The position numbers were made by a program, and so were the translations under genes. Shown piece by piece: positions 29,166-38,467 of a stretch of 64,000 bases of DNA (its first letter is position 1; each line of letters opens with the position of its first letter). The DNA lies in contig NVWQ02000006.1 in NCBI GenBank assembly GCA_002733715.2, forward strand, positions 36,929 to 100,928. Reading direction: 5' to 3'. Source of the stretch: Methylophaga sp. GTDB lineage: Bacteria > Pseudomonadota > Gammaproteobacteria > Nitrosococcales > Methylophagaceae. The notes beneath the pieces are model-generated. The model searched no databases. It was given only the letters and a program-made list of their open reading frames with translations, and was not told where the DNA came from.

Positions 29166-30048
29166 GTTTTTCTGCGTTTTGGGCTACTAATGCTGAGCTT
29201 TCTTCATCTAAGATTTGTACTATACGATTACTCTTGCTAGATATTGCACTGTGAATCAACATGATTGGTATAGCTACTGCCAAACCTAATTCTGTTGTCA
29301 CCAATGCTTGAGAAATACCGCCTGACATCAGCTTAGGATCACCGGTACCAAATAAAGTAATTGATTGGAAGGTTTCAATCATACCTGACACTGTACCCAA
29401 TAATCCCAACATCGGCGTGATAGCCGCGATAATTGCTAAGGTAACGATGCCACGTTCAATTTTAGGGATTTCTCGCAAGATTGCTTCATCTAATTTTAGT
29501 GATAAGGTTTCTACATCTTGAGAACCCGTTTCACTGTAGACTGACAAAATTCGACCCAATGGGTTTTTCAAACTGACTTCGGTAGTTTTTTGTTGGGAGG
29601 CGACACCGCGTCCTACAACCGTTAATGAGATAAACCGCAATAATGCAACGAGCAAACCAATGGCACCTAGGCCAAGGATAATATAGCCAATCCAGCCTCC
29701 TTGTTGAATACGCTCTTGTAAATCGGGTTTTTGAACAAGTAAGGCCAAAATAGCACCACGTGTTGGATCAACTACAACGGGTTGCAAGCCTGAATCTGCA
29801 CCAGCAACTTCAAATTCAGCAACCATTTGACGTAGACGGTCAACGGGTTGGCGGCCTAATTCAACTAAACTACCTGTTTCAGGTAAATAGCGTAAAAACT
29901 TACCGTCACTAAAGGCCGTAAATACACCTATTCTAGTTACTTGCCTATCTTCAACCACACCTTCTGCTGTAATGACCGGCACTGTGAATTGGCTTATTTT
30001 TCCTGACTCGGTCATTTCTTCTTGAATCATCAACCAGAAATCACGCAA
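29146..30048 (-). pseudogene. Long MotA/TolQ/ExbB protein, C-terminal part after a frameshift
   Basis: These 300 codons carry the channel part of a long ExbB-type protein: a periplasmic region (about 1-115), a helix GWIGYIILGLGAIGLLVALL, and the core ITPMLGLLGTVSGMIETFQS with LMSGGISQALVTTELGLAVAIP. It has no proper start: the frame opens at TTG inside a stretch (LRDFWLMIQEEMTESGK) that continues the upstream fragment in another frame. In relatives one gene of about 450 codons covers both parts. The break is a one-base shortfall in an A-run (plus-strand T run 30057-30059). Either the gene is broken or the assembly lost a base. The shift is of the -1 kind, but no XXXYYYZ slippery heptamer is present. 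Confidence 0.75.
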
Positions 30049-30506
30049 TTCTTTAATTTAGGCTGCTGCTTGCGCTCCGCCAATGTGGTTAAAAATTCAC
30101 CTCGGTCTGGTTTCTGAGCTGAGGTCATCGAGCTTTCTAATACGCTACGGCTATCGTTTGCCATTTGACGAACTGTGCCAAATAATTCACCCAAAGAACC
30201 CGATTTCTCTTGTAACAGCGCTTCTTTTTCAGCTAGATTTGTTTCTTGAGATTGAAATGCTAAATTAAGTAAGGTCGTTCTACGTTCTTGTTCTGCTAAT
30301 TGTGTATTAGCTTGTGCCAACAAGCCTGCCTGCTTATCTCGGGCTGCAACAAACTCTGCTTCACGTTTTTTATTTTGTTGCTGCTCTAAAATACTTTCAC
30401 GCTGTACTTGCTTTAATAGTGCATCTAGATTTTCTGGTTTTTCTGCCGCTTGCAATGATGGCAAAGCTAACAGACTTATTAGTAATGTCGAAATAATAAG
30501 TTTCAT
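30030..30506 (-). pseudogene. Long MotA/TolQ/ExbB protein, N-terminal part before a frameshift
   Basis: The first 158 codons of the same gene as the preceding fragment. It has a signal peptide (about 1-20, LPSLQAAE) and a coiled coil rich in Gln, Glu and Lys (about 28-100), then GSLGELFGTVRQMANDSRSVLESSMTSAQ, which is conserved in the periplasmic arm of these long ExbB proteins. After LAERKQQPK the frame shifts and stops nine codons later (LKNCVISG). The start overlaps the stop of the DUF3450 gene by 4 bases (ATGA). If the shift is only a sequencing error, the two pieces are one intact gene from 30506 to 29146. Confidence 0.75.
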
Positions 30507-31267
30507 TGTGCTACCTCCGCCGTCTGAGTCGGTAACACTAATAAATCAGGTGGCAATTGTTTTTTAGCAACCTTTAATCCTTGTTCAATTGATTGGCGAT
30601 ATTTATCATCTAATTGTTGCCATTGATTATCATTCCATATCCCTGCTTCAAAGCCATCCAATGTCAGGTAATACAAACTCACACGGCCAATACGAAGAAA
30701 ATCAACTGTGCGAGTGCTATCTCCCATGGTCAAATCACCTCGATAAGCCTCAATCGTGCGACCATATTCCGTCTCAACTTGATACGCTTCTAAAATGCGG
30801 CGGTATTTTTCAGCGATGGTAACGTCTGCACGCTCCATCAGTGTTTGTAATTGAACAATACGTTGTTGGCGCTCTTCAGGTAAAAAAGGAAGATCTAATT
30901 CAACAAACTGAACCATCGTATCAATCATTTTTAACATGAGTGGCACAATATCGCGTTGGGTATTTTCAATATTAAGTAACTGCTCATCCATTGAACTCAG
31001 TTCTTTCTTTTGCGATGTGACTAATTTTTCAAGTTGGTCGTTATACACGCGTAAACTATCCGTTTGTCTTAATGTTTCCCGGTATGTCGCAACCATATCT
31101 TTTGTTTCATTGGATAAATTATCAACTTTTTGCTGTGATTTTTGGGCTGAGATATCTGTTTTCACCTGTGTATCTACCGCCTTTTCAAGCGTACCAGATA
31201 TTGATATGATAGGTAAAAGTAGGACTATTGCTAATGAAAATTGATGATTCCATTTAATCTTCTGCAT
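30503..31267 (-). CDS. DUF3450 periplasmic coiled-coil protein
   Basis: A 254-residue secreted protein (258 if the ATG at 31279 is used). The later ATG at 31267 is preferred because GGA lies 7 bases before it, whereas AAGGA is only about 3 bases from the earlier one. A signal peptide (core FSLAIVLLLPIISISG) is followed by a long coiled coil (about 25-110) and the DUF3450 stretch LDLPFLPEERQQRIVQLQTLMERADVTIAEKYRRILEAYQVETEYG. DUF3450 proteins travel with TonB/ExbB/ExbD clusters; their mechanism is not known. First gene of the leftward cluster. Confidence 0.87.
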   Translation of the reverse strand: MQKIKWNHQFSLAIVLLLPIISISGTLEKAVDTQVKTDISAQKSQQKVDNLSNETKDMVATYRETLRQTDSLRVYNDQLEKLVTSQKKELSSMDEQLLNIENTQRDIVPLMLKMIDTMVQFVELDLPFLPEERQQRIVQLQTLMERADVTIAEKYRRILEAYQVETEYGRTIEAYRGDLTMGDSTRTVDFLRIGRVSLYYLTLDGFEAGIWNDNQWQQLDDKYRQSIEQGLKVAKKQLPPDLLVLPTQTAEVAQ

Positions 31268-31279
31268 TATCGTTTCCAT

Positions 31280-31754
31280 TTTCCTTAATTAAAGGTTCCG
31301 GTTGGAGCACCAACTTGCGGAAGCGTTAGAATAAACCGAAAAACCACTATTATCAATAAGGATTATTCTTAAATCAGGAGCGGCTTCACACTATTTTTAT
31401 AATCTTAAAGATATTCAAATTTATTACGCTGAAAACGGGATAAGAATAGTCAGAAAAACTATGAATTAGCTAGGTCTAATGATAAATCACTTTTATGCGT
31501 TAATGGCAAAAAAAAGGCCAGACATTAAGTCTGGCCTAAACCTTCAAAAAGAAGGAGAGAGAAATAAGTCTGGGAAGCTGAATTCCTAATAACTTGCTAC
31601 ATAGAATACAGAGTGCAAACTTATTTTGAATGAGCGACTTATCCCGATAATTCAGGAATTCCTTCCCAACTTTCCCTAATCATTAAACCTAGAAAATGCA
31701 GTTAGACGTGTAAAAGGTGCGCGGACTTGCGTATTCCAACTGCATTTTCTATGT
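31280..31754. other. Gene-free region with three inverted repeats
   Basis: No reading frame of note. It holds (a) the leftward terminator at 31507-31537; (b) GGGAAG-CT-GAATTCCT (31571-31586) complementary to AGGAATTCCTTCCC (31659-31672) except for a two-base bulge; and (c) a perfect 13-bp repeat AGAAAATGCAGTT (31691-31703) / AACTGCATTTTCT (31738-31750) just after the stop of the response-regulator gene. Repeat (c) may be a 3'-end hairpin of that gene. The promoter of the DUF3450 cluster must lie in the left part (31280-31500); I did not find a clear one. Confidence 0.5.
31507..31537 (-). terminator. Rho-independent terminator (AGGCCAGAC type)
   Basis: Leftward: a 9-bp perfect stem AGGCCAGAC/GTCTGGCCT with a 5-base loop, followed by an eight-T run. 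It would end the transcript of the MoxX-like regulator. The same stem recurs at two places near 62.7-63.1 kb. Confidence 0.85.
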
Positions 31755-32390
31755 TCAGCTCGATAATCCGTGGCTAATAGCAAAACGCATTAATTCTGCT
31801 GTTTTAGTAATAGCAAGTTTGCTCTTAATTTGTGTCAGGTTATTTGCAACTGTTTTATAACTAATACCCAACACGCCAGATATCTCCGTCATACTTCGCC
31901 CTTCACCTAATAAGCGCAAAATCTCTAATTCTCGCCGTGATAAATCACTTAAAGCGCTGGTGCCTGCACCGATATTAAGCATGGCTAATTGCTGTGCAAC
32001 ATCTGGGCTCAAATAGGTTTTTCCTGCCAGCACATCTTCTACGGCTTCAACCAAATGATCCGCCGCATTATTTTTAGTGATATACCCTTTTGCACCGGCT
32101 TGCATTGCACGAGAAGCAAAAACAGGATCTTCATGCATGCTAAACATCAGTACCTTGGCATTTTCACGATTTGCTCTAATCCGGCGCAATACTTCTAAAC
32201 CGCCTATACCTGGTAGAGTGATATCTAATAACACCATATCTGGATAACTTTCCTGAAAAAGACGATAGCCCTCTTCACCCGTCTCCGCTTCTATCACTTT
32301 AACAGCAGGAATTTGCATAATTAATTGACGACAGCCTGCACGTACAATAGGGTGATCATCGACCACTAAAATAGTTGTTGTATGCTTCAT
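31755..32390 (-). CDS. LuxR/NarL-family response regulator (MoxX-like)
   Basis: A 211-residue response regulator: receiver domain (1-120) with acidic pocket Asp11/Asp12, phospho-acceptor Asp56 (MVLLDITLPG) and Lys near 106 (GYITKNN), then a LuxR-type helix-turn-helix (about 145-205; LSRRELEILRLLGEGRSMTEISGVLGISYKTVANNLTQIKSKL). Its ATG sits one base after the kinase stop, so the pair is co-translated. The partner's MoxY-type sensor domain suggests control of methanol or other PQQ alcohol oxidation; targets are not identified. Confidence 0.88.
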   Translation of the reverse strand: MKHTTTILVVDDHPIVRAGCRQLIMQIPAVKVIEAETGEEGYRLFQESYPDMVLLDITLPGIGGLEVLRRIRANRENAKVLMFSMHEDPVFASRAMQAGAKGYITKNNAADHLVEAVEDVLAGKTYLSPDVAQQLAMLNIGAGTSALSDLSRRELEILRLLGEGRSMTEISGVLGISYKTVANNLTQIKSKLAITKTAELMRFAISHGLSS

Positions 32391-33722
32391 TTATTTATTA
32401 TCCTCTATCGGTATTAATACCCGCACTTGCAAGCCGTGGCCTTCCTCTGTATCAAATGCAATTCGCCCACCCAATGCAGAGACACGTTCTCGCATACCTA
32501 TTAGACCAAAGCCTCTAACTGTATCAGCATTCAAACCGATACCATTATCCGTAACCGTCACTTTTAATGTTTGGGCATCCAGTTTCATTTCTACGCGTAC
32601 ATGACTTGCTTGAGCGTGACGGACACAGTTAGTTGTACATTCTTGAACAACCCTATAAATAGTAACCTGTACAGTATCAGGCAAGTCATGAAAGTCGCCT
32701 ACGAAGTCCCACTCCCAATCTATTTCTGGTTGCCGGTCACGCCAATTCCGCAACATATCACGCAGTGCATCAGACAAGCCTAAATCATCTAATGTCATAG
32801 GTCTTAGCCGGCTTAACATCTTGCGAACTAATGATTGAATATGTGTTGTTATCGTTTTAACGGAGTCTACTTTTTGTTGTACTTCAATTAATAAATGTTC
32901 TCCGCCTATACGCTCAATATCGGCTAAATCTACGCGGATTCCAAATAAACAGGGGGCTAATTCATCATGTAACTCACGAGAAAGTTCTCTACGCTCTGTT
33001 TCTTGAACCGTTAACATATTTTTAGCCAAATCATGATTCTCTGCCATCGTTTTTTCCATCACATTAACCATATGATTAAAACGAATCTGAATGGATGACA
33101 ATTCTTTAACTACCGATGTTTCCACTTTTGCTGAAAAGTCTCCTTTCTCCAGCTGACCTAACGCATACTCTAATTCCTCCAAGGGTTTTAGACCTTGTCT
33201 TAATGCCATATAAATTAGGCTTACAATCAGTAGTAGGAAGAAACTACCGAGCCAAAATAACACTCGTACATCTTGCCATACCTCTGTGACTTCATCGCTA
33301 GGATCAGCCTCAACAACTAAATATCCGTAAGATTTACTACCTTTAGTAATAAGCCGCCTAAATGCCACCGCCTCCGGCTCCATAATTTTAATAAACCAAT
33401 CAGGTGCATCAGGTTTATTGAAAAATTTTGCATTTTCCTCTTGGCCAATTAATGGTTGGCCATGCATATCTTCAAACCATGCTCGAATATGGCGCGTATC
33501 GCGTACACTATCAACAATGAGTGCTAAACGATTACTTATATCATTAGAAAAACGCAATGTCGGCAACGCATTAATCAGTAAGCCTTTGGCTAATTGCGTG
33601 CTTGATTCCATTTCAGCTGATAATGCTTGTTTAGCATTTTTAACCATAAAATAACCGGCCGCCATAAAATTAATTAATAATATAATGGTTACGATAACGA
33701 CTATTCGAAATTTTAAACTCAT
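32391..33722 (-). CDS. Sensor histidine kinase with LapD/MoxY-type periplasmic domain
   Basis: A 443-residue membrane kinase. Membrane helices lie at about 7-27 and 153-173, with a periplasmic domain between them (IRAWFEDMHGQPLIG, DAPDWFIKIMEPEAVAFRRLI) resembling the LapD_MoxY_N family. Then come a HAMP segment, a HisKA_3 dimerisation domain with phospho-acceptor His252 (ELSRELHDELAP) and a HATPase domain (VTDNGIGLN, GFGLIGMRERV). MoxY in Paracoccus controls methanol oxidation. The similarity is to the domain type, so the signal sensed here is inferred. It is divergent from hemL across 72 bases. Confidence 0.87.
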   Translation of the reverse strand: MSLKFRIVVIVTIILLINFMAAGYFMVKNAKQALSAEMESSTQLAKGLLINALPTLRFSNDISNRLALIVDSVRDTRHIRAWFEDMHGQPLIGQEENAKFFNKPDAPDWFIKIMEPEAVAFRRLITKGSKSYGYLVVEADPSDEVTEVWQDVRVLFWLGSFFLLLIVSLIYMALRQGLKPLEELEYALGQLEKGDFSAKVETSVVKELSSIQIRFNHMVNVMEKTMAENHDLAKNMLTVQETERRELSRELHDELAPCLFGIRVDLADIERIGGEHLLIEVQQKVDSVKTITTHIQSLVRKMLSRLRPMTLDDLGLSDALRDMLRNWRDRQPEIDWEWDFVGDFHDLPDTVQVTIYRVVQECTTNCVRHAQASHVRVEMKLDAQTLKVTVTDNGIGLNADTVRGFGLIGMRERVSALGGRIAFDTEEGHGLQVRVLIPIEDNK

Positions 33723-33794
33723 AATTGATCGGTATTTTTGCTGAGATAAGCTAGAATTATCGCATATATTTTATTAGATCTTCAGGATTCCACA

Positions 33795-35075
33795 ATGACA
33801 AGCAACCACGACCTATTTTCTCAAGCCCAGCAACATATACCAGGCGGGGTAAACTCACCTGTTCGCGCATTTAACGGTGTGGGTGGTGACCCTATCTTTT
33901 TCCGCGAAGGTAAAGGCGCATGGATCACAGATGAAGAAGGTAAGCGTTATATTGATTACATCGGTTCGTGGGGCCCAATGATTCTTGGCCACGCTGATGC
34001 TAATGTCATTAGCGCTGTGCAAACAGCTGCCGCAAAAGGCTTAGGGTTCGGTGCGCCAACATCTATTGAAATTGAAATGGCCGAAACCTTATGTCGACTG
34101 GTGCCATCAATGGAATTAGTACGTATGGTAAGTTCAGGCACTGAAGCCACTATGAGCGCAATTCGTCTTGCTCGTGGTTTTACGGGTCGCGACAAAATCG
34201 TTAAATTTGAAGGCTGTTATCACGGTCATGCTGATTCATTATTAGTTAAGGCTGGCTCGGGCGCATTAACGCTTGGCGTGCCATCCTCAGGCGGTGTACC
34301 GGCTTCATTAGCTGAACATACCTTAACATTGGTATATAACGACCTAGATTCAGTTCGTGAATGTTTTGCCGAATTAAGCGATCAAATCGCCTGTATTATC
34401 GTTGAACCCGTTGCCGGCAATATGAACTGTATTCCGCCACAAGATGGATTTTTACAAGGCCTGCGTGAGATTTGTGACCAATCTGGTGCTGTACTTATTT
34501 TTGATGAAGTGATGACAGGCTTCCGGGTCGCTCTGGGCGGTGCACAACAATATTATGATGTGAAACCAGATCTAACAACACTAGGTAAAATTGTGGGTGG
34601 TGGTTTGCCCGTTGGTGCATTTGGTGGCAAGCGTGAGGTGATGGAATTTATCGCCCCACTTGGTCCCGTGTATCAAGCCGGTACATTATCAGGTAACCCC
34701 GTGGCTATGGCGGCTGGTCTGGCAACCCTTACTGGCGTACAAACTCCTGATTTCCACAAAAAATTGAGTGCGACAGCTGAAAAATTAGTTACAGGACTAA
34801 AAGCATTAGCTGATAAAGCAGGTATTCCCCTAACAACCAATCAAGTGGGCGGCATGTTTGGTATATTCTTCACCAATGAAGAAAAAATTACTAGCTTTGA
34901 ACAGGTCGTTGCCTGCGACCAAGAACGCTTCAAAAAATTCTTCCACGGCATGTTAGAACAAGGCATTTATCTTGCACCCTCTTCTTATGAGGCAGGCTTT
35001 GTTTCAGCAGCACATGGTGGTGCAGAAATTCAAGCAACTTTAGATGCGGCTGAGAAAGTGTTTGCAACACTTTAA
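33795..35075 (+). CDS. hemL: Glutamate-1-semialdehyde 2,1-aminomutase
   Basis: A 426-residue PLP enzyme that turns glutamate-1-semialdehyde into 5-aminolevulinate, the second step of the C5 haem/tetrapyrrole pathway. The opening [33 protein letters not shown], the PLP aspartate in [11 protein letters not shown] and the Schiff-base Lys265 ([18 protein letters not shown]) are all present. Length is standard. Its stop overlaps the start of the next small gene by one base. Confidence 0.97.
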   Translation: MTSNHDLFSQAQQHIPGGVNSPVRAFNGVGGDPIFFREGKGAWITDEEGKRYIDYIGSWGPMILGHADANVISAVQTAAAKGLGFGAPTSIEIEMAETLCRLVPSMELVRMVSSGTEATMSAIRLARGFTGRDKIVKFEGCYHGHADSLLVKAGSGALTLGVPSSGGVPASLAEHTLTLVYNDLDSVRECFAELSDQIACIIVEPVAGNMNCIPPQDGFLQGLREICDQSGAVLIFDEVMTGFRVALGGAQQYYDVKPDLTTLGKIVGGGLPVGAFGGKREVMEFIAPLGPVYQAGTLSGNPVAMAAGLATLTGVQTPDFHKKLSATAEKLVTGLKALADKAGIPLTTNQVGGMFGIFFTNEEKITSFEQVVACDQERFKKFFHGMLEQGIYLAPSSYEAGFVSAAHGGAEIQATLDAAEKVFATL

Positions 35076-35581
35076 TGCTTATCATCATGAAACTGATTTT
35101 GACATTATGTATGTTAACGCTAGGGTATGCAGTAGCATCTGAGAATCCCCATTTAGGCCCCATCACAGCAATTGGCCCAAGCTATATGGCTGAGAAAATC
35201 CACTTAGGTGAAACTTTTGAGCTACCTCTAATTATTGGAGCAAAGGTCGCTTTTTGGAGTTCTAGCAAACAAGATCGCCAGCGAATGTCACTCACATTGG
35301 TAGCAATGACTAGGCAAGAAATTTTAGTTGTGGATAACGACTCTGATGAGATGACAATCAATGAGGAACACCCTAATATTTCGTCTGCTGAAGCACTCTC
35401 TTTTGAGTTTGAGATCGCTAATGAGTCTAATAAAGAGCGAGGAAAAATTCTGATCCTAATCGGTAATTATGAAGGTGAGGACATTGAAGAAAGTCGCATA
35501 TCCCGTTTAGGAAAAGATATTATTTATCGTGAACTTCTTCTAGAACCAGGTAAAAACTCCATGTTATTAGAGATACAGTAG
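35075..35581 (+). CDS. Hypothetical secreted protein
   Basis: A 168-residue protein I do not recognise. It begins with a hydrophobic signal-like segment (LILTLCMLTLGYAVAS) and then a mixed, acidic, probably beta-rich domain (LGETFELPLIIGAKVAFWSS, AEALSFEFEIANES, KILILIGNYEG). The ATG at 35075 overlaps the hemL stop; an ATG at 35087 is an equally good start and gives a neater signal peptide. It forms a run with the membrane protein and ligase genes downstream. Function unknown. Confidence 0.65.
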   Translation: MLIIMKLILTLCMLTLGYAVASENPHLGPITAIGPSYMAEKIHLGETFELPLIIGAKVAFWSSSKQDRQRMSLTLVAMTRQEILVVDNDSDEMTINEEHPNISSAEALSFEFEIANESNKERGKILILIGNYEGEDIEESRISRLGKDIIYRELLLEPGKNSMLLEIQ

Positions 35582-35591
35582 CCTCTACACC

Positions 35592-35960
35592 ATGCAGCGT
35601 TTTTTACGGTTTTTAGCGAGCGTCATCTGGTTATTTTTAATCATAATACTGGCCTTAATCTGGCAGGGGGAAGTACGATTTACACTCCATAGTATGGCTA
35701 TACCCTATCTAATTTTATTGTTATCCCTCTATGTGTTTAATCGTACCCCTATAGTGTTCCGTCGTACCCACCATTGTTTTGTACTACCCACCTTACTAAT
35801 ATCATCAACTGTGAGTTATTATTTTACTTTCCATGGTGGTGAACAGAGTGGCGTTGGCGCTTATTTATTGACTTCTGGTGCAATAGTAAGCTATCTTATT
35901 TTTATCAGTCTATTTTTATTAGCATTAACAATTAGACATTTTTGGCTCAAGTCAAAATGA
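35592..35960 (+). CDS. Hypothetical integral membrane protein
   Basis: A 122-residue protein with four predicted membrane helices (for example VIWLFLIIILALIWQ, IPYLILLLSLYVF, HCFVLPTLLISSTVSYYF, AIVSYLIFISLFLLALTI) and a positively charged end. I do not recognise the family. It starts 10 bases after the secreted protein and its stop overlaps the ligase ATG (ATGA). Function unknown. Confidence 0.65.
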   Translation: MQRFLRFLASVIWLFLIIILALIWQGEVRFTLHSMAIPYLILLLSLYVFNRTPIVFRRTHHCFVLPTLLISSTVSYYFTFHGGEQSGVGAYLLTSGAIVSYLIFISLFLLALTIRHFWLKSK

Positions 35961-36829
35961 GTCAATTTCATAAACTTGTTGTTACTCTATTGCTCATCTT
36001 TTTAAGTCATGCAGTTTATGCAAAAGATGCTGAACTATTGCTACTCAAAACCTATGATGATTCTCAGGATGTAACTGGCTGGTTGATGAGTGAAAAACTA
36101 GATGGTATGCGTGCTATTTGGGATGGGGAAGCACTTAAAATCCGCAACGGAAATGAAATTTCTGCACCCAAATGGTTCTTGCAGGCTTTGCCTCCTTTTG
36201 CTCTGGATGGTGAACTGTGGACGAAGCGCGGTGATTTTGAAAATATCATCTCTATTGTGCGCCAACAAACACCCGATAATCGCTGGCGAAAAATTAGCTA
36301 TCAAGTTTTTGAGGTGCCTAATCAACCAGGCGATTTATTAGATCGTCTCACTGTGTTGCAGGATTATTTAGATCGCATGGCTGTTTTGCAGAATGATTTA
36401 GAGCGCCATCCCAGTCATCTCCCATTGATAGCTGTAATTCCACAATCTATAGTTCAGTCAGCCGATCATTTAAAAATAGAATTAGATAAGGTTATCTCAT
36501 TAGGAGGCGAAGGATTAGTGGTTCGTAAACCTGATACTCCATACCTTACGGGACGTTCAAATCACGCCCTGAAAGTCAAACAATATCAAGATACTGAATG
36601 CACGGTTATTGGCCATAAAGCAGGTAAAGGTAAATATGCTGGAAAAGTAGGCTCATTACACTGTCAGTTGCCATCAGGAATCACATTTTATATTGGCTCT
36701 GGTCTGTCCGACCAACAACGACAATCGCCTCCCAAAATTGGTAGTATAATTACGTTTAAATATTATGGTCTTACTAAAAATAACATTCCTCGTTTCCCCG
36801 TATTTTTAAGAATTAGGCAGACACAATGA
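35957..36829 (+). CDS. ligE: Periplasmic-type ATP-dependent DNA ligase (LigE)
   Basis: A 290-residue minimal ATP-dependent DNA ligase. A signal peptide (about 1-22, LLLIFLSHAVYA) precedes the nucleotidyltransferase domain. The AMP-accepting lysine is Lys47 in SEKLDGMRA; further motifs are FALDGELW, GGEGLVVRKPD and LKVKQYQDTE, followed by a compact OB domain. Such LigE proteins, with a secretion signal and no other domains, are known from several Gammaproteobacteria and are linked to extracellular or incoming DNA. The ATG at 35957 is chosen (ATGA overlap with the membrane-protein gene) over an upstream TTG. It overlaps sbcB by 4 bases. Confidence 0.88.
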   Translation: MSQFHKLVVTLLLIFLSHAVYAKDAELLLLKTYDDSQDVTGWLMSEKLDGMRAIWDGEALKIRNGNEISAPKWFLQALPPFALDGELWTKRGDFENIISIVRQQTPDNRWRKISYQVFEVPNQPGDLLDRLTVLQDYLDRMAVLQNDLERHPSHLPLIAVIPQSIVQSADHLKIELDKVISLGGEGLVVRKPDTPYLTGRSNHALKVKQYQDTECTVIGHKAGKGKYAGKVGSLHCQLPSGITFYIGSGLSDQQRQSPPKIGSIITFKYYGLTKNNIPRFPVFLRIRQTQ

Positions 36830-38265
36830 ATACACTCTATTGGCATGATTATGAAACCTTTGGCATCGATCCTCGTTATGATCGCCCATCACAATTTGCC
36901 GGTATTCGTACTGATGAAGATCTAAATATTATCGGCGAACCGCTGATGATTTATTGCAAGCAAGCGGGTGATAGTTTGCCACACCCTCAAGCTTGCTTGA
37001 TCACTGGCATTACACCACAAGAAGCTAATGAAAAAGGCGTGATTGAAGCCGAGTTTATTAAACAAATTCATGATGAATTTACTGTACCTAATACCTGTGG
37101 TGTCGGTTATAACAGTTTGCGCTTTGATGATGAATTTACCCGTTTCACCTTGTACCGTAACTTCTACGATGCCTATGCCCGCGAATGGCAAAATGGTAAT
37201 TCGCGCTGGGATATTATTGATATGGCTCGCCTAACACGTGCTTTACGCCCAGAAGGTATTAATTGGCCTGATCGTGAAGATGGTAAGCCTAGCTTTCGAT
37301 TAGATGCATTAACCGCGGCAAACAATATCGAACATCAAGGTGCACATGATGCTTTGGTCGATGTTTATGCGACCATTGCCTTAGCAAAACTCATCAAATC
37401 AGCCCAACCTAAATTATATGATTTCGTTTATCAAAATCGTCGTAAACAAGCCATTGCACCCTTATTAAATTTACGAGACCGTACACCCGTTATTCATGTG
37501 TCGCGAATGTATCCCAGTGAGTATTGTGGCACAGCACTTGTCGTTCCTATCGCTAAAGATCCGACTAATAATAATGGCATTATTGTTTATGATCTTCGCC
37601 ATAGCCCTGAAGCATTGATTAATGAAGATGCTGATACATTGCGAGAATGGTTATTTACACGCACCGCGGATCTTCCTGAAGGCGTTACTAGACCGGCATT
37701 GAAAACACTGCATATCAATAAATGTCCGGTGATAGTACCAGAAAGTACGCTCAATGATGCTGCGGCAGCACGACTTGATATTGATCGTGAATTGCATTAT
37801 CAACATCTCCAAATGCTGAATGATGCCGGTGATTTAACGCAAAAGATTAATGCTATTTTCACCAAGCCAGATTATGAAACCATTGATGACCCTGATGCTG
37901 CGCTCTATGGCGGTGGGTTCTTTAGCAATAATGATAAACGTAAAATGGATCTTATTCGCAGTGCCGATCCTGAACATTTAGCTACAATGTCAGTGCCTTT
38001 TGATGATCAACGCTTACCTGAAATGCTATTCCGTTACCGTGCTCGGAATTGGCCAGAGAGTTTATCTGAGGAAGAGCAACAACAATGGCAACAATACTGC
38101 CAGCAACGATTAACAGAAGAAGGAAATGATAAAATTCTTTCATTCAAGCATTTTTTTAATGAAATTGAAACCTGCCGAAATAACTTGGAAGTCGAGAAGA
38201 AGCAGGTTTTAGATGAGCTGAAATATTATGGTGAACAACTAAAATCCAAACTTAGTTCACCATAG
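36826..38265 (+). CDS. sbcB: Exodeoxyribonuclease I
   Basis: A 479-residue single-strand 3'-5' exonuclease. The DEDD exonuclease motifs are present: YWHDYETFGID near the start, GYNSLRFDDEF, and EHQGAHDALVDVYATI. The SH3-like and C-terminal helical domains follow. Length is as expected for ExoI. The 4-base overlap with ligE couples two DNA-end enzymes, though one is exported and the other cytoplasmic. Confidence 0.95.
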   Translation: MNTLYWHDYETFGIDPRYDRPSQFAGIRTDEDLNIIGEPLMIYCKQAGDSLPHPQACLITGITPQEANEKGVIEAEFIKQIHDEFTVPNTCGVGYNSLRFDDEFTRFTLYRNFYDAYAREWQNGNSRWDIIDMARLTRALRPEGINWPDREDGKPSFRLDALTAANNIEHQGAHDALVDVYATIALAKLIKSAQPKLYDFVYQNRRKQAIAPLLNLRDRTPVIHVSRMYPSEYCGTALVVPIAKDPTNNNGIIVYDLRHSPEALINEDADTLREWLFTRTADLPEGVTRPALKTLHINKCPVIVPESTLNDAAAARLDIDRELHYQHLQMLNDAGDLTQKINAIFTKPDYETIDDPDAALYGGGFFSNNDKRKMDLIRSADPEHLATMSVPFDDQRLPEMLFRYRARNWPESLSEEEQQQWQQYCQQRLTEEGNDKILSFKHFFNEIETCRNNLEVEKKQVLDELKYYGEQLKSKLSSP

Positions 38266-38417
38266 TTAAAAACTATGCCTAGTACCATAGTACAGTAGAC
38301 ATACTTCCACTAAATAGATTATCATCGATGCCTAACATGAAAAAGCCAATCTCAGTGTGAACCGAGTACGGAAAATTACAGATCTTAAGTGAAATATTTA
38401 AGATGGCTGAATTGTTC

Positions 38418-38450
38418 TTGACAATAAATTTATCAACTTTGTAATTATAA
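38418..38450 (+). promoter_or_regulatory. Possible promoter of the exosortase-type protein gene
   Basis: TTGACA (38418-38423) is perfect. The -10 region in TAATTATAAC (38442-38451) is weak, with a spacing of 18 or more. It is placed about 20 bases before the ATG, which would leave a very short leader. Confidence 0.35.
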
Positions 38451-38467
38451 CGACAGGATATAAAATT

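Noticed and set aside
30040..30063. Programmed -1 frameshifting to make the full ExbB-type protein
   Set aside because: No XXXYYYZ slippery heptamer and no convincing downstream stem; a lost base in a short A-run explains the data more simply.
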